DNA from: Caldiserica bacterium UBA4822
GTDB taxonomy: Bacteria > Caldisericota > Caldisericia > Cryosericales > Cryosericaceae
Direction of reading: 5' to 3'
Assembly (NCBI GenBank): GCA_002402295.1
Contig: DHFO01000021.1
Location: forward strand, 55,373-67,727
DNA length: 12,355 nt
Shown: one piece after another, positions 1 through 7,388 of the stretch
Layout: the number at the start of each line of letters is the position of its first letter
Numbering within the stretch: the stretch's first letter is position 1
The notes under the pieces: model-generated
Databases searched by the model: none
Seen by the model: only the letters and a program-made list of their open reading frames with translations
What the model was told of the DNA's origin: nothing
Translations under genes and position numbers: made by a program

Positions 1-422
1 GTGTGGTGGTCGACGTCGGTGGTGGTACGACGAAACTTGCGATCATTGAGGATGGCAAGGTCGTCTACACGGCTGACGAACCCACCGGAGGCACGCAGTT
101 CACGTTAGTGGTCGCTGGAGCGATGCACATCCCTTTCATGGAAGCAGAGGCGCTCAAGACAAATGCTTCCCAGCAGCCAACACTCTTCCCCGCCATCAAA
201 CCTGTCATGGAAAAGGTGGCAACGATCGTATCCCGTCACGTTGAGGGATATTATCCCAGGAGGATCTATCTGTGTGGCGGATCGGCCCGGTTCCCGGGAA
301 TGGACCAGGTGATTGAGCAGGTAACGGGCATTGAAACGGTAATTCCAGGTGAGCCCCTGTTTGTTACGCCTATTGGCATTGCTATGAACAACGTGGCGGG
401 AGAAACGGCAAAGTTGTGGTGA
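1..422 (+). CDS. eutJ: EutJ-like BMC-associated chaperone-like protein (5' end outside window)
   Basis: This is the C-terminal part of an EutJ-type protein of the actin/Hsp70 ATPase fold, a family encoded in ethanolamine-type and other microcompartment operons. About 140 residues are visible and the family is about 280 long, so roughly half lies upstream. The reading frame is open from the window edge, and the GTG at 3 is internal rather than a start. The fold's second phosphate-binding loop (VVDVGGGTT) opens the visible part. It is followed by the ADEPTGGT segment, the RHVEGY helix, the adenosine-loop motif IYLCGGSARFPG, and a C-terminal TPIGIAMN stretch, all of which match my memory of EutJ. 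Its cellular role is poorly defined; a chaperone or reactivase-like function for enzymes of the compartment is the usual suggestion. It lies 36 nt before the pduT-like shell gene, so it is probably co-transcribed with it. An EutJ partner next to Pdu-type genes is a mixed composition. Confidence 0.85.
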   Translation, partial: VVVDVGGGTTKLAIIEDGKVVYTADEPTGGTQFTLVVAGAMHIPFMEAEALKTNASQQPTLFPAIKPVMEKVATIVSRHVEGYYPRRIYLCGGSARFPGMDQVIEQVTGIETVIPGEPLFVTPIGIAMNNVAGETAKLW

Positions 423-446
423 GTAGCGGTTACTGTACTCTCGGTG

Positions 447-451
447 GGAGG
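447..451 (+). promoter_or_regulatory. Ribosome binding site fixing the pduT start
   Basis: GGAGG lies 7 nt before the ATG at 459. This favours ATG 459 over the in-frame GTG at 444, which would lie upstream of the Shine-Dalgarno and has none of its own. Confidence 0.75.
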
Positions 452-458
452 TAGGACC

Positions 459-1010
459 ATGGTTGAGAAGGCGATTGGATTCATTGAGACGGACAGCATA
501 GCGGCCGGTATTGAAGCAGCCGACGCTGCTGTCAAGAGGGCGTCGGTCGAACTGCTCGAAGCGCGCTCGATCTGCCCGGGGAAGTTCATGGTGCTGTTCC
601 GTGGCGACACAAGCCAGGTCAACAACGCCCTTCGCGCGGGTGTTCAGATTGCCGGAGCGTCCGTTGTTGACACGCTGTTTCTGCCGAACGCCCATCCTGC
701 CATCTTCTCGGCACTGGACCTGAGTTCGGAGAGCACGAACGGGGCGGCTCTGGGCATCATCGAAACTGTGACTGCTGCCTCCTGCATCGTGGCGTCGGAT
801 GCCGCCGCCAAAGCCGCCGATGTGAACCTCCTGGAGCTGCGGCTTGCCAATGGTCTCGGGGGAAAGAGTTTTCTGCTGATGGAAGGTGAAGTCTCCGACG
901 TGGAGGCCTCGGTGGCCGCTGGTATCGTGCACCCTACCGAGGAAGGGCTGCTGGTACGCAAGACTGTGATCACACAGCTCGCGGACCAGGTCAGGGAAAA
1001 GATCGTATGA
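459..1010 (+). CDS. pduT: Tandem BMC-domain shell protein, PduT-type
   Basis: A shell protein of 183 residues built from two BMC domains (about residues 3-88 and 95-180), which would assemble as a pseudohexameric trimer in a microcompartment facet. Each repeat begins with the same signature, AIGFIET and ALGIIET, and has the DAAVKRA/DAAAKAA helix. The SICPGKF segment carries Cys39, corresponding to the PduT cysteine (Cys38 in the characterised protein) that binds a [4Fe-4S] cluster at the trimer pore. The length matches PduT, which has about 184 residues. The gene is followed directly by pduS with an ATGA overlap. This agrees with the known pairing in which PduT is proposed to pass electrons across the shell to or from PduS. 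The alternative call, a generic tandem BMC-T protein, is less likely because of the cysteine and the neighbour. Confidence 0.93.
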   Translation: MVEKAIGFIETDSIAAGIEAADAAVKRASVELLEARSICPGKFMVLFRGDTSQVNNALRAGVQIAGASVVDTLFLPNAHPAIFSALDLSSESTNGAALGIIETVTAASCIVASDAAAKAADVNLLELRLANGLGGKSFLLMEGEVSDVEASVAAGIVHPTEEGLLVRKTVITQLADQVREKIV

Positions 1011-2383
1011 CGTCTGAAGAAATCGTGGCCAGGGTCCAGGCAGCCGGGGTCGTGGGCGCAGGGGGCGCGGGCTTTCCGACACACGTTAAGCTCGCCGCAA
1101 GGAACATTGACACTGTGATTGCGAATGGGGCAGAGTGCGAGCCCATGCTGCGTTGTGACCAACAGCTCATGGCTTCGCATCCCGACCTGGTGATACGTGG
1201 CATGCGGCTGGTCATGCAAGCTGTCGGAGCCAAGGTGGGGTTGGTCGCCGTGAAGGCACACTATGCGAGTGCAGTACAGGCCCTGCAGCAGGAACTGGAC
1301 AGCCAGAAGGACACCGAGGATGCCCGCGCTTGGCCTGTGAAACTCTACATCATTGAGAAGAGCGTCTATCCGGCAGGGGATGAGTTCTGTCTCGTCTACG
1401 AGGTGACAGGCCGCCTGATTCCAGAGGCCGGGTTGCCACTCAACGTCGGTTGCGTTGTACAGAACGTTGGGACGCTGGCGAACATAGCACTGGCTGTCGA
1501 CGGTGGAGTGCCGGTCACCCACAGGTACGTCACCATCAATGGGGAAGTCAGATCCCCGAAAACGGTGAACGCTCCAATAGGCATGTCGTTCGACAAGGTT
1601 ATAGCACTGGCTGGGGGATACACGCGGGATCCTGGAGAACTTCGGGTCATCGTCGGCGGACCAATGACGGGCCACACTGTTGCAGATCCTGCGAGCGAGA
1701 CAATTACCAAGACGACGGGTGGAATCCTGGTACTGCCTACCGAAAACGAGGTCGTGCGGTTCATGTCGCGCTCACTCGAGGCTTGGACCAAGCGCGGAAA
1801 GGCAAGCTGTGACCAGTGTCGCGACTGCACTGTGCTGTGCCCCCGTCACCTTCTTGGCCATGGCTTCAGCCCGCATGAGATCATGCGAGCGGGCGCCTAT
1901 GACATCAATGTTAAGAACAGTGTTCTTACGGGGGCGGTCTTGTGCTGTGAGTGCCGCCTGTGCGAGGCATATTCCTGTCCCCTGGAACTGTCGCCCATGC
2001 AGTTCTACAAGAAGATGAAGCGTGAGCTTGCTGCTGCTGGGTGGAAGAATGATGTTCACCATCGGTCGGACCTGGTGCCTGATGATTCACGGGAGGGGCG
2101 ACTTGTTCCGACTGAACGGCTGGTGGCACGACTTGGCGTAGGGAAATATCACAGCTGGCCAGTGGCGTGGGATGAGTCCGAGGTTCGTGTGGACCGTGTG
2201 ACAGTCAGTCTGAAGCAGCACATCGGAGTGCCAGCACAGGCGGTCGTGGCACAGGGTGACAGCGTGGTCGCAGGACAACTGATTGCCAGTCCCCCGGAAG
2301 GCAAGCTTGGAGCGAACATTCACGCATCCATCGCTGGTAGGGTCGTTTCGGTAAGCGACAAGTCAATTGCGATAGAAGGCTGA
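1007..2383 (+). CDS. pduS: PduS-type flavin/iron-sulfur cobalamin reductase (RnfC-like)
   Basis: A 458-residue soluble RnfC-like protein. PduS reduces cob(III)alamin toward cob(II/I)alamin during recycling of adenosylcobalamin inside the 1,2-propanediol compartment, and may exchange electrons through PduT. The N-terminus has the glycine-rich RnfC/NuoF-type nucleotide site GAGGAGFPTHVKL (residues 17-29). Two ferredoxin-type motifs follow: C268-x2-C271-x2-C274-x3-C278-P and C313-x2-C316-x2-C319-x4-C324-P, enough for two [4Fe-4S] clusters. The C-terminal ~60 residues form a barrel-sandwich (lipoyl-like) domain ending GRVVSVSDKSIAIEG. The length is typical of PduS (about 450). The ATG overlaps the pduT stop by 4 nt, indicating translational coupling. 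PduS relatives also occur in glycyl-radical BMC loci, so the gene does not prove a B12-dependent core enzyme, although the cobU-cobS group nearby supports one. Confidence 0.93.
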   Translation: MTSEEIVARVQAAGVVGAGGAGFPTHVKLAARNIDTVIANGAECEPMLRCDQQLMASHPDLVIRGMRLVMQAVGAKVGLVAVKAHYASAVQALQQELDSQKDTEDARAWPVKLYIIEKSVYPAGDEFCLVYEVTGRLIPEAGLPLNVGCVVQNVGTLANIALAVDGGVPVTHRYVTINGEVRSPKTVNAPIGMSFDKVIALAGGYTRDPGELRVIVGGPMTGHTVADPASETITKTTGGILVLPTENEVVRFMSRSLEAWTKRGKASCDQCRDCTVLCPRHLLGHGFSPHEIMRAGAYDINVKNSVLTGAVLCCECRLCEAYSCPLELSPMQFYKKMKRELAAAGWKNDVHHRSDLVPDDSREGRLVPTERLVARLGVGKYHSWPVAWDESEVRVDRVTVSLKQHIGVPAQAVVAQGDSVVAGQLIASPPEGKLGANIHASIAGRVVSVSDKSIAIEG

Positions 2384-2419
2384 ACAAGCCAGGCAGGTTG
2401 GAGCTTGGTATGCTGCAGA

Positions 2420-2457
2420 CGCCCGGGGGTCAAGAGGCCACCCGGGCGAGTTTGTTT
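2420..2457 (+). terminator. Intrinsic terminator of the BMC operon
   Basis: A perfect 8-bp GC stem, CGCCCGGG (2420-2427) with CCCGGGCG (2441-2448), closes a 13-nt loop and is followed by a T-rich tract (AGTTTGTTT). It lies 36 nt after the pduS stop and is oriented for the + strand. On the - strand the hairpin is not followed by a T run, so it is probably not an equally good terminator for the converging flavoprotein gene. Confidence 0.85.
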
Positions 2458-2482
2458 GAGTGAGAGTGATGAGGACTGAGCG

Positions 2483-3838
2483 TCAGGGGTTGCGGATGTC
2501 CGCCACTGATCCGGCGACGTTGATGGGGTCTCGCGCCGAACCGAACGGTGGGGAGTAGGCCAGCTGCAGCCTATCCAGGTCCTGCACACGAGCTCCAAAT
2601 GAAATAGCAGTGGCCAGCACGTCAATGCGCTTGTCGACTCCGTCATGACCAGCAGCCTGCGCACCAAGGACCTTCCCGTCCAGCCCGTACAGGAGCTTGA
2701 GGTGAACAGGCGTGGCACCGGGATAGTACTCCGCATGGCTCAGCGGATGGATCAGCAGTGACTTGAACGGAATGCCCCGTCGTTCGAGCTGCCTTGAATT
2801 AGCGCCAGTTGCTGCACAGGTGATGTCATAGAGTTTGAGAATTGTGCTGCCCAGTGTCCCAGGATACTGTTCGCTCCAGCCCCGTCCACTGTTCGCAATG
2901 TTCGTCGCAGCAATGCGGGCCTGCTTGTGGGCTGGTCCTGCCAGAGGCAGTACCATGGGCTCGCCGGTAACAGCGTGCTGTACTTCGATGACGTCACCGA
3001 CCGCATAGATATCCGGATCAGATGTGCGGAGGCTTGGTGAAACGACGATGCCGCCGGTCCGGCCGACAGCCAGTCCCGCCTCACGGGCAATCCTTGATGC
3101 CGGACGCACGCCCGTGCAGATGACAGCAAAATCCGAGAGGAGCTGATGTCCGTCTGCCAGCACAGTGGTGAGGTGGCTTCCATCACGGACGAACCGCGTG
3201 GCCCTTGCACTGGTGCGCACCGCTATGCTGTGAGCTTCGAGCACCTCCCGGCCGTAGACCATGACGTCAGGATCCAGAAACGATAGAATCTGTCCGGAGG
3301 CCTCGAGGAGGGTAATTTCAAGTCCGCGTTCTCGCAGGGCTTCTGAAGCTGCACAGCCGACGTATCCTCCTCCGAGAATGACAGCCGAGCGCGCACCGCG
3401 AGCAATCATCTCTGCAATAGCATCCATGTGGGGAACGGACCATAGTGGAACGACCCCCGCTGAGTCGATGCCAGGAATCTGGGGGGATGCAGGTTCAGCT
3501 CCCATTGCGAGAAGCAGCTTATCGTAGTGTTCGATGGAGGTCTGTCGCGTCGCCAAATCGCGCAGCGCCACTGTGTGAGCGGTAGGGTCAATACTCACTG
3601 CTTCCGTGCGAATGCGGGCATCAATACCATGCTTTGAGCGAAGCGAGTCTGCAGTCTCCACAAAGAGGGCTGAGCGCTCCTTCATCACGCCTTCGAGGTA
3701 GTACAGCAGGCCGCAGTTGGCGTAGGATACGTATTCTCCGCGCTCGACAAGGACAACCTCGGCGTCTGGCCGGAGGCGGCGCAGGCGGGCTGCCGCCGTT
3801 GCTCCTCCTGCGTTGCCACCGACGATGATAACTCTCAT
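2483..3838 (-). CDS. CoA-disulfide reductase / NADH oxidase-family flavoprotein
   Basis: A 451-residue FAD- and NAD(P)H-dependent oxidoreductase of the single-cysteine group that includes CoA-disulfide reductase, NADH oxidase and NAD(P)H-dependent sulfur/polysulfide reductase. It shows the FAD Rossmann motif GGNAGG (7-12) with Glu32, and the redox-active Cys42 in YANCG, equivalent to the catalytic cysteine of CoA-disulfide reductase. It also has the NAD(P)H site GGGYVG (156-161), the second FAD motif YAVGD (278-282), and a C-terminal dimerisation domain ending with AYSPPFGSARDP (427-438). The start chosen is ATG 3838, because the Rossmann strand begins there. An in-frame TTG at 3898 would add 20 residues overlapping the preceding gene and is unlikely. 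No strong Shine-Dalgarno precedes 3838, and it lies 25 nt after the small membrane-protein gene, so coupled expression is likely. Whether the substrate is CoA disulfide, O2 or polysulfide cannot be read from sequence. Confidence 0.9.
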   Translation of the reverse strand: MRVIIVGGNAGGATAAARLRRLRPDAEVVLVERGEYVSYANCGLLYYLEGVMKERSALFVETADSLRSKHGIDARIRTEAVSIDPTAHTVALRDLATRQTSIEHYDKLLLAMGAEPASPQIPGIDSAGVVPLWSVPHMDAIAEMIARGARSAVILGGGYVGCAASEALRERGLEITLLEASGQILSFLDPDVMVYGREVLEAHSIAVRTSARATRFVRDGSHLTTVLADGHQLLSDFAVICTGVRPASRIAREAGLAVGRTGGIVVSPSLRTSDPDIYAVGDVIEVQHAVTGEPMVLPLAGPAHKQARIAATNIANSGRGWSEQYPGTLGSTILKLYDITCAATGANSRQLERRGIPFKSLLIHPLSHAEYYPGATPVHLKLLYGLDGKVLGAQAAGHDGVDKRIDVLATAISFGARVQDLDRLQLAYSPPFGSARDPINVAGSVADIRNP

Positions 3839-3863
3839 CTCATCAGCACTGGGGGATTGGCGG

Positions 3864-4094
3864 CTACTGTCTTGGCTTGCGCGTACGCTCGGTTCCAATA
3901 CCTAGGAATCCTGTCAGGCCGACCAGGAACAGGACCGATGCGGCAAACCAGCGGACGAAGACCTGCTCTCGGGTGTACACGAGAATTACAGCCCATCCCA
4001 CTGCCATGACCATCATCACAATATTGAGGCGGCGGTTCCTGCGCTTCCGTTCTTCGGGCGTAAGTACACGTTTCTTCTTGCGTTCACGCTTCAT
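3864..4094 (-). CDS. Small basic two-helix membrane protein, unknown function
   Basis: A 76-residue protein I do not recognise. Residues 1-22 are very rich in Lys/Arg and include LTPEERKRRNRR. Two predicted membrane helices follow at about 23-40 and 48-66, and a short basic tail ends in KPRQ. The positive-inside rule suggests both termini are cytoplasmic. The start ATG has a strong Shine-Dalgarno, AAGGAGT, at + strand 4098-4104. It is followed after 25 nt by the flavoprotein gene and is probably its operon leader. The layout resembles that of the 96-residue protein at 9797-10087, but I see no clear sequence identity. Confidence 0.7.
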   Translation of the reverse strand: MKRERKKKRVLTPEERKRRNRRLNIVMMVMAVGWAVILVYTREQVFVRWFAASVLFLVGLTGFLGIGTERTRKPRQ

Positions 4095-4122
4095 GATACT
4101 CCTTAGAAATAGATCCTAGCAA

Positions 4123-4131
4123 AGTATACCA
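4123..4131 (-). promoter_or_regulatory. Candidate extended -10 promoter for the small membrane protein / flavoprotein operon
   Basis: On the - strand the sequence TGGTATACT matches an extended -10 element (TGn plus a 5/6 TATAAT match), 29 nt upstream of the start codon at 4094. No good -35 hexamer sits 16-18 bp upstream, so the call rests on the extended -10 alone. Confidence 0.35.
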
Positions 4132-4169
4132 CAAGTGACTTCAACATCTACGAGGAGGTCCTGTGCAGG

Positions 4170-5621
4170 CTACCGGACCTCAAAGCCTGCTTCCCCAAGC
4201 AGAAGGTCAAACATGGCGGAGGCATAGATCCGGGTCGCCACGAGCAGGTCATCCAGCTCGATGTACTCGTCCGGTGCATGGTCGGTGGCCGGATGTCCAA
4301 GGAACTCCGGCCCGAATGAGACACCACCGGGGATGAGGCGCGCATAGGTGCAGCCTCCGATGCTCAGGCACCGTGGCGAAGCGTGCGTATGGCGCCGGTA
4401 GGCTCGCCCGAGTGTCGTGATGAGCGCTGATGAAGGGTCGACGACATGTGGTGGCAGGTCTTCGACGATGGTGGCCCACGAGGCCATCGCTGAGAGCGCA
4501 GGTCCAATGGTCTGCATGACGGTTGTCCTGGAGCAGGTCACTGGATACCGGACGTCGATATCCAGTGTTCCCCCCTCCCTGTTCCATGCGAGGACTCCGA
4601 GATTCAGTGTCAACGCCCCGGACAGCTCATCGTGAAGGTCAATACCCAGACCCTCTCCCGTCCAGCCTGTTCCCACCGTACGCGCGATGAGCTGGAGCAT
4701 GGGCACGTTTTCCAGCAGTCCCGCAGTATCGAGGAGTACAAGGAGTCTTCCGATGGCATTGCTCCCCTGTCCCGGTGTTGCGGCATGTGCAGTCCTGCCG
4801 TTGACGTTGACGATGATGCGGTCTCCCTCAGGTTCGACAGTCGTTCGAAACCCATCGTCGCCGTCTAGACTGGCAAGTATCCTGCACAACCCGTCTCTTG
4901 TCTCCGGTTTTGCTGCTATGATAGCCTCTGCATGCGCCGGAACCATGTTCGTGCGAATGCCACCGCCGGCCGACAGGAGTGTCGTGCTGTTCGTTTCACT
5001 GCTTGCGAGCCGAACCGTCAGGATTCCTTTTTCGCTGTTTACAATTGGAAAGTCGCCATCAGCGCTGAATCCTGAGCTTGGCAACGTGAATTTCTCGCGG
5101 TACCGAGTCATGTCATCCCAGGCGCACTCCTCGTCGGTCCCGAACAGGAGCTGGATCCGGTTGGCTGGCACAAGCTTGAGAGCCTCGAACGCAGCCCGGG
5201 CGGCGGCTAGGGCAAAGACGGTGGCAACAGCGGGAGCTTTGTCATCAACCGCTCCTCTGCCGTACAGTCGTCCGTCTTGGACAGTTGCCGCGAAGGGAGG
5301 TCTGGTCCAGCCATCGCTTGCCGGGACGACATCAAGGTGGGAGAGGACAGCGTACTCAGTACCTGTGGCACTGCCATACTGTACCCGTCCGACGATGCCC
5401 TCGACATTCTCACTGCGAAATCCCATCCAGTTCGCGACCTGCACGAGATGGCTCAAGGCGTCCGCTATGCTCTGTCCGAACGGAGCCCAGGGGGATGCGC
5501 TCGTCCGGTCCCTGACAGATGGAATGGCAAGCATTGCAGCGATGGTGGACATCATGGCGTGCTCGTGGTCGGTCAGGTAGCGATCCATGATGTCATCAGC
5601 ACTCGCGGTCAGGTTATTCAC
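4170..5621 (-). CDS. M20-family metallopeptidase, PepV-like dipeptidase
   Basis: A 483-residue cytoplasmic zinc peptidase of family M20 in the PepV/Xaa-His dipeptidase group, which releases amino acids from di- or small peptides. The visible metal and catalytic positions are H95-x-D97 in SHLDVVP, bridging D126 in GRGAVDDK, catalytic E164 and E165 in GTDEE, D188 in SADGDFP and H448 in TDHAPDEY near the C-terminus. The large insert of about 200 residues between the third and last sets is the usual PepV lid/dimerisation domain. The start is uncertain. GTG 5621 lies 11 nt after the pta stop, and ATG 5588 would remove 11 residues; neither has a clear Shine-Dalgarno. The gene appears co-transcribed with pta. 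The substrate is unproven: some relatives act as deacylases or on beta-Ala dipeptides. Confidence 0.88.
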   Translation of the reverse strand: MNNLTASADDIMDRYLTDHEHAMMSTIAAMLAIPSVRDRTSASPWAPFGQSIADALSHLVQVANWMGFRSENVEGIVGRVQYGSATGTEYAVLSHLDVVPASDGWTRPPFAATVQDGRLYGRGAVDDKAPAVATVFALAAARAAFEALKLVPANRIQLLFGTDEECAWDDMTRYREKFTLPSSGFSADGDFPIVNSEKGILTVRLASSETNSTTLLSAGGGIRTNMVPAHAEAIIAAKPETRDGLCRILASLDGDDGFRTTVEPEGDRIIVNVNGRTAHAATPGQGSNAIGRLLVLLDTAGLLENVPMLQLIARTVGTGWTGEGLGIDLHDELSGALTLNLGVLAWNREGGTLDIDVRYPVTCSRTTVMQTIGPALSAMASWATIVEDLPPHVVDPSSALITTLGRAYRRHTHASPRCLSIGGCTYARLIPGGVSFGPEFLGHPATDHAPDEYIELDDLLVATRIYASAMFDLLLGEAGFEVR

Positions 5622-5632
5622 GCGCGAGGCCG

Positions 5633-6616
5633 CTATCCTGCGGAGCTATTCAGGATTGCAATTGCACAGACATTGACGATATCCTCGGCGGTACACCCTC
5701 GAGAAAGGTCGTTCGCAGGCTTGGCCAGCCCTTGGGCAACCGGACCGACCGCTTCGGCGCCGGCGAGTCTCTGCACCATCTTGTATCCAATGTTACCTGC
5801 ATTCAATTCCGGGAAAATGAAGCAGTTTGCCTTGCCCGCAACAACACTCCACGGAGCTTTCTGAGCAGCAACGGATGGAAGAAGGGCAGCATCAAACTGC
5901 AACTCTCCATCGATGGGGAGATTGGGCTTCTTCATTTGTGCCAGGCGAGTCGCCTGTACGACCTTGTCGACCATTTCATGAGACGCCGAGCCTTTGGTGC
6001 TGAAACTCAGCATAGCAACCCATGGCTCGATGCCTGTCAGCTTTGCGAACGTCGAGGCTGTTGCGACAGCGATGTCGGCAAGCTGTTCCGGTGTCGGGTC
6101 GGGCACGACAGCGCAGTCGCCAAAGCCAAACAGACGTCCATCCGGCATGACCATAAGGAACATGGATGACACGGTCTTGATGCCGGGAGCGGTTCCGACA
6201 ATCTGGAGCGCGGGGCGGAGCATATCGCCTGTCGAGTGAACCGCTCCGGTCACAAGCGCTTCCACTATACCCTTCGCAAGCATGCATGTGGCATGGTAAA
6301 TGGGGTCATGTGCAAGTTCCGCTGCCTGTTGCTCTGTCATTCCCTTGGCTTTGCGCTTCTCGAAAATCAAGTTGGCGTACTCGGAGGTGTGCGCTGAGGT
6401 TGCCGGGTCCACGATTTCTATACCTGCAAGACTGACGCCGGCGGATTCGGCGCGCGATGCAATCGAGCCGGCGTTTCCGACAAGGACAACCCTGGCCATA
6501 CCCAGCCGTGTCATGATCGCCGCAGCCTGCTGGTTGCGCTCCTCGTCGCCTTCAGGCAGCACTACCGTCTTGTGAAGTTGTGCTGCCCTGGATCGAATGG
6601 ACTCGAGGATGTTCAT
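5633..6616 (-). CDS. pta: Phosphate acetyltransferase
   Basis: A 327-residue single-domain phosphotransacetylase (acetyl-CoA + Pi to acetyl phosphate + CoA), the usual length for the short Pta/EutD form without the N-terminal P-loop extension. Motifs in order are LPEGDEER (20-27), GAVHSTGDMLRPAL (124-137), KTVSSMFLM (147-155), FSTKGSA (205-211), DGELQFDAAL (236-245), FPELNAGNIGYKM (268-280) and the active-site NDLSRG (302-307). The start ATG has GGGAGG 4 nt upstream (+ strand 6621-6626). Near a BMC locus, this activity would turn acyl-CoA into acyl phosphate for ATP formation and recycle CoA. No BMC-targeting N-terminal extension is seen, so a cytosolic role is likely. Phosphate butyryltransferase is a less likely alternative because the motifs follow Pta. 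Confidence 0.93.
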   Translation of the reverse strand: MNILESIRSRAAQLHKTVVLPEGDEERNQQAAAIMTRLGMARVVLVGNAGSIASRAESAGVSLAGIEIVDPATSAHTSEYANLIFEKRKAKGMTEQQAAELAHDPIYHATCMLAKGIVEALVTGAVHSTGDMLRPALQIVGTAPGIKTVSSMFLMVMPDGRLFGFGDCAVVPDPTPEQLADIAVATASTFAKLTGIEPWVAMLSFSTKGSASHEMVDKVVQATRLAQMKKPNLPIDGELQFDAALLPSVAAQKAPWSVVAGKANCFIFPELNAGNIGYKMVQRLAGAEAVGPVAQGLAKPANDLSRGCTAEDIVNVCAIAILNSSAG

Positions 6617-6642
6617 AGGGCCTCCCGAATGAGATATATCAA

Positions 6643-6675
6643 ATTATATCCTATCACTGGCGAGCGTTTTGCCAA
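6643..6675 (-). promoter_or_regulatory. Candidate promoter of pta
   Basis: A perfect -10 TATAAT (rc of + strand 6643-6648) lies 26 nt upstream of the pta ATG. A TTGGCA (rc of 6670-6675) lies 21 bp further upstream, which is too long for an ideal spacer. An overlapping TAGGAT would give a 16-bp spacer. The element lies in the 76-nt gap after cobS and suggests pta has its own transcription start. Confidence 0.5.
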
Positions 6676-6692
6676 GGCAGATGAGGTCATGG

Positions 6693-7388
6693 TCATGAAC
6701 CACAGCGCACCAGCGCGGCCAGCGCAAACGTCTGTGCCAGCAAACACGTCGCTCCCAGCACGTCACCCGTGTATCCGCCGATCTTGTGCCGTGTTGCGAC
6801 GCCCATGAACAGCCCCGTGGCTGTGGCGACACCAAGCGTCAAGGCCCAGGCTTTCCAGTTGAGAAAGGCCAGGGGAACTGTTGCTGCCCCGCTCAGGAAC
6901 GTAGCTAGTTGCTGGTAAGGAGACATGAGCGAGCCCAGGCCCTCTGGTTTTGCGGGCGGTGTGGTACTGAGGAGCACGTTCATGGAGAATCTCCCGCAGA
7001 CACTCATAAAGACAAGGTTCCATGGGTTCGCGGCACGAACGAGATAGAACAGTGCGAGGAGGTAAAAGAAGGACAAGAATACTGCGAAAGGCCCCGTATC
7101 GCCCTTCGACATAATCTCCATGCACTTATCTCTGCCCGACTGGTTAAGAAAGCCATCGAACGTATCGAGAAGCCCGTCGAAATGAAACAAGTCGAAGAGC
7201 ATGAACCCGATGATGATTGTTGCGATTATTCCAATATCGCCCGGCACCCACCGACGTCCTGCATAGTACACGGCCCCAGCCAGGTAGCCGACGAGGGTGA
7301 AGTACCTCGGGACGTGTCGCACATCTCCCTTGCCTCCGAGCGGGATGCGGCTCAGAAAGCACAACGCCAGACGAGGCTCATCCAGCAT
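6693..7388 (-). CDS. cobS: Adenosylcobinamide-GDP ribazoletransferase (cobalamin synthase)
   Basis: A 231-residue integral membrane protein that joins adenosylcobinamide-GDP with alpha-ribazole or its phosphate, the last step of nucleotide-loop assembly in cobamide synthesis. The family signature FHFDGLLDTFDG is at 68-79, with acidic residues expected to bind Mg2+. EIMSKGDTGPFA (91-102) corresponds to the family EIMKDSRIGxFG segment but is divergent (KGDTGPF). GGYTGDVLGA (204-213) is the second conserved motif. Hydrophobic segments lie around 30-65, 100-140 and 163-228. The start ATG 7388 is set by GGGAGGG 5 nt upstream (+ strand 7394-7400) and by the family-like N-terminus ALCFLSRIPL. It overlaps the end of the cbiR-like gene by 11 nt. 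It is the last gene of a cobU-cbiR-cobS operon. Confidence 0.93.
   Translation of the reverse strand: MLDEPRLALCFLSRIPLGGKGDVRHVPRYFTLVGYLAGAVYYAGRRWVPGDIGIIATIIIGFMLFDLFHFDGLLDTFDGFLNQSGRDKCMEIMSKGDTGPFAVFLSFFYLLALFYLVRAANPWNLVFMSVCGRFSMNVLLSTTPPAKPEGLGSLMSPYQQLATFLSGAATVPLAFLNWKAWALTLGVATATGLFMGVATRHKIGGYTGDVLGATCLLAQTFALAALVRCGS

Noticed and set aside
105..1675. Long - strand open frames opposite eutJ, pduT and pduS
   Set aside because: They are shadows of strongly conserved + strand genes with typical iron-sulfur and BMC motifs.
3839..3898. TTG-initiated 20-residue N-terminal extension of the flavoprotein
   Set aside because: The FAD-binding strand begins at ATG 3838. The extension overlaps the upstream gene and has no ribosome site.
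4687..5580. 297-codon open frame on the + strand
   Set aside because: It is antisense to the M20 peptidase, whose zinc ligands are all in place. The translation is low-complexity in Ser/Ala/Arg and has no recognisable domain.
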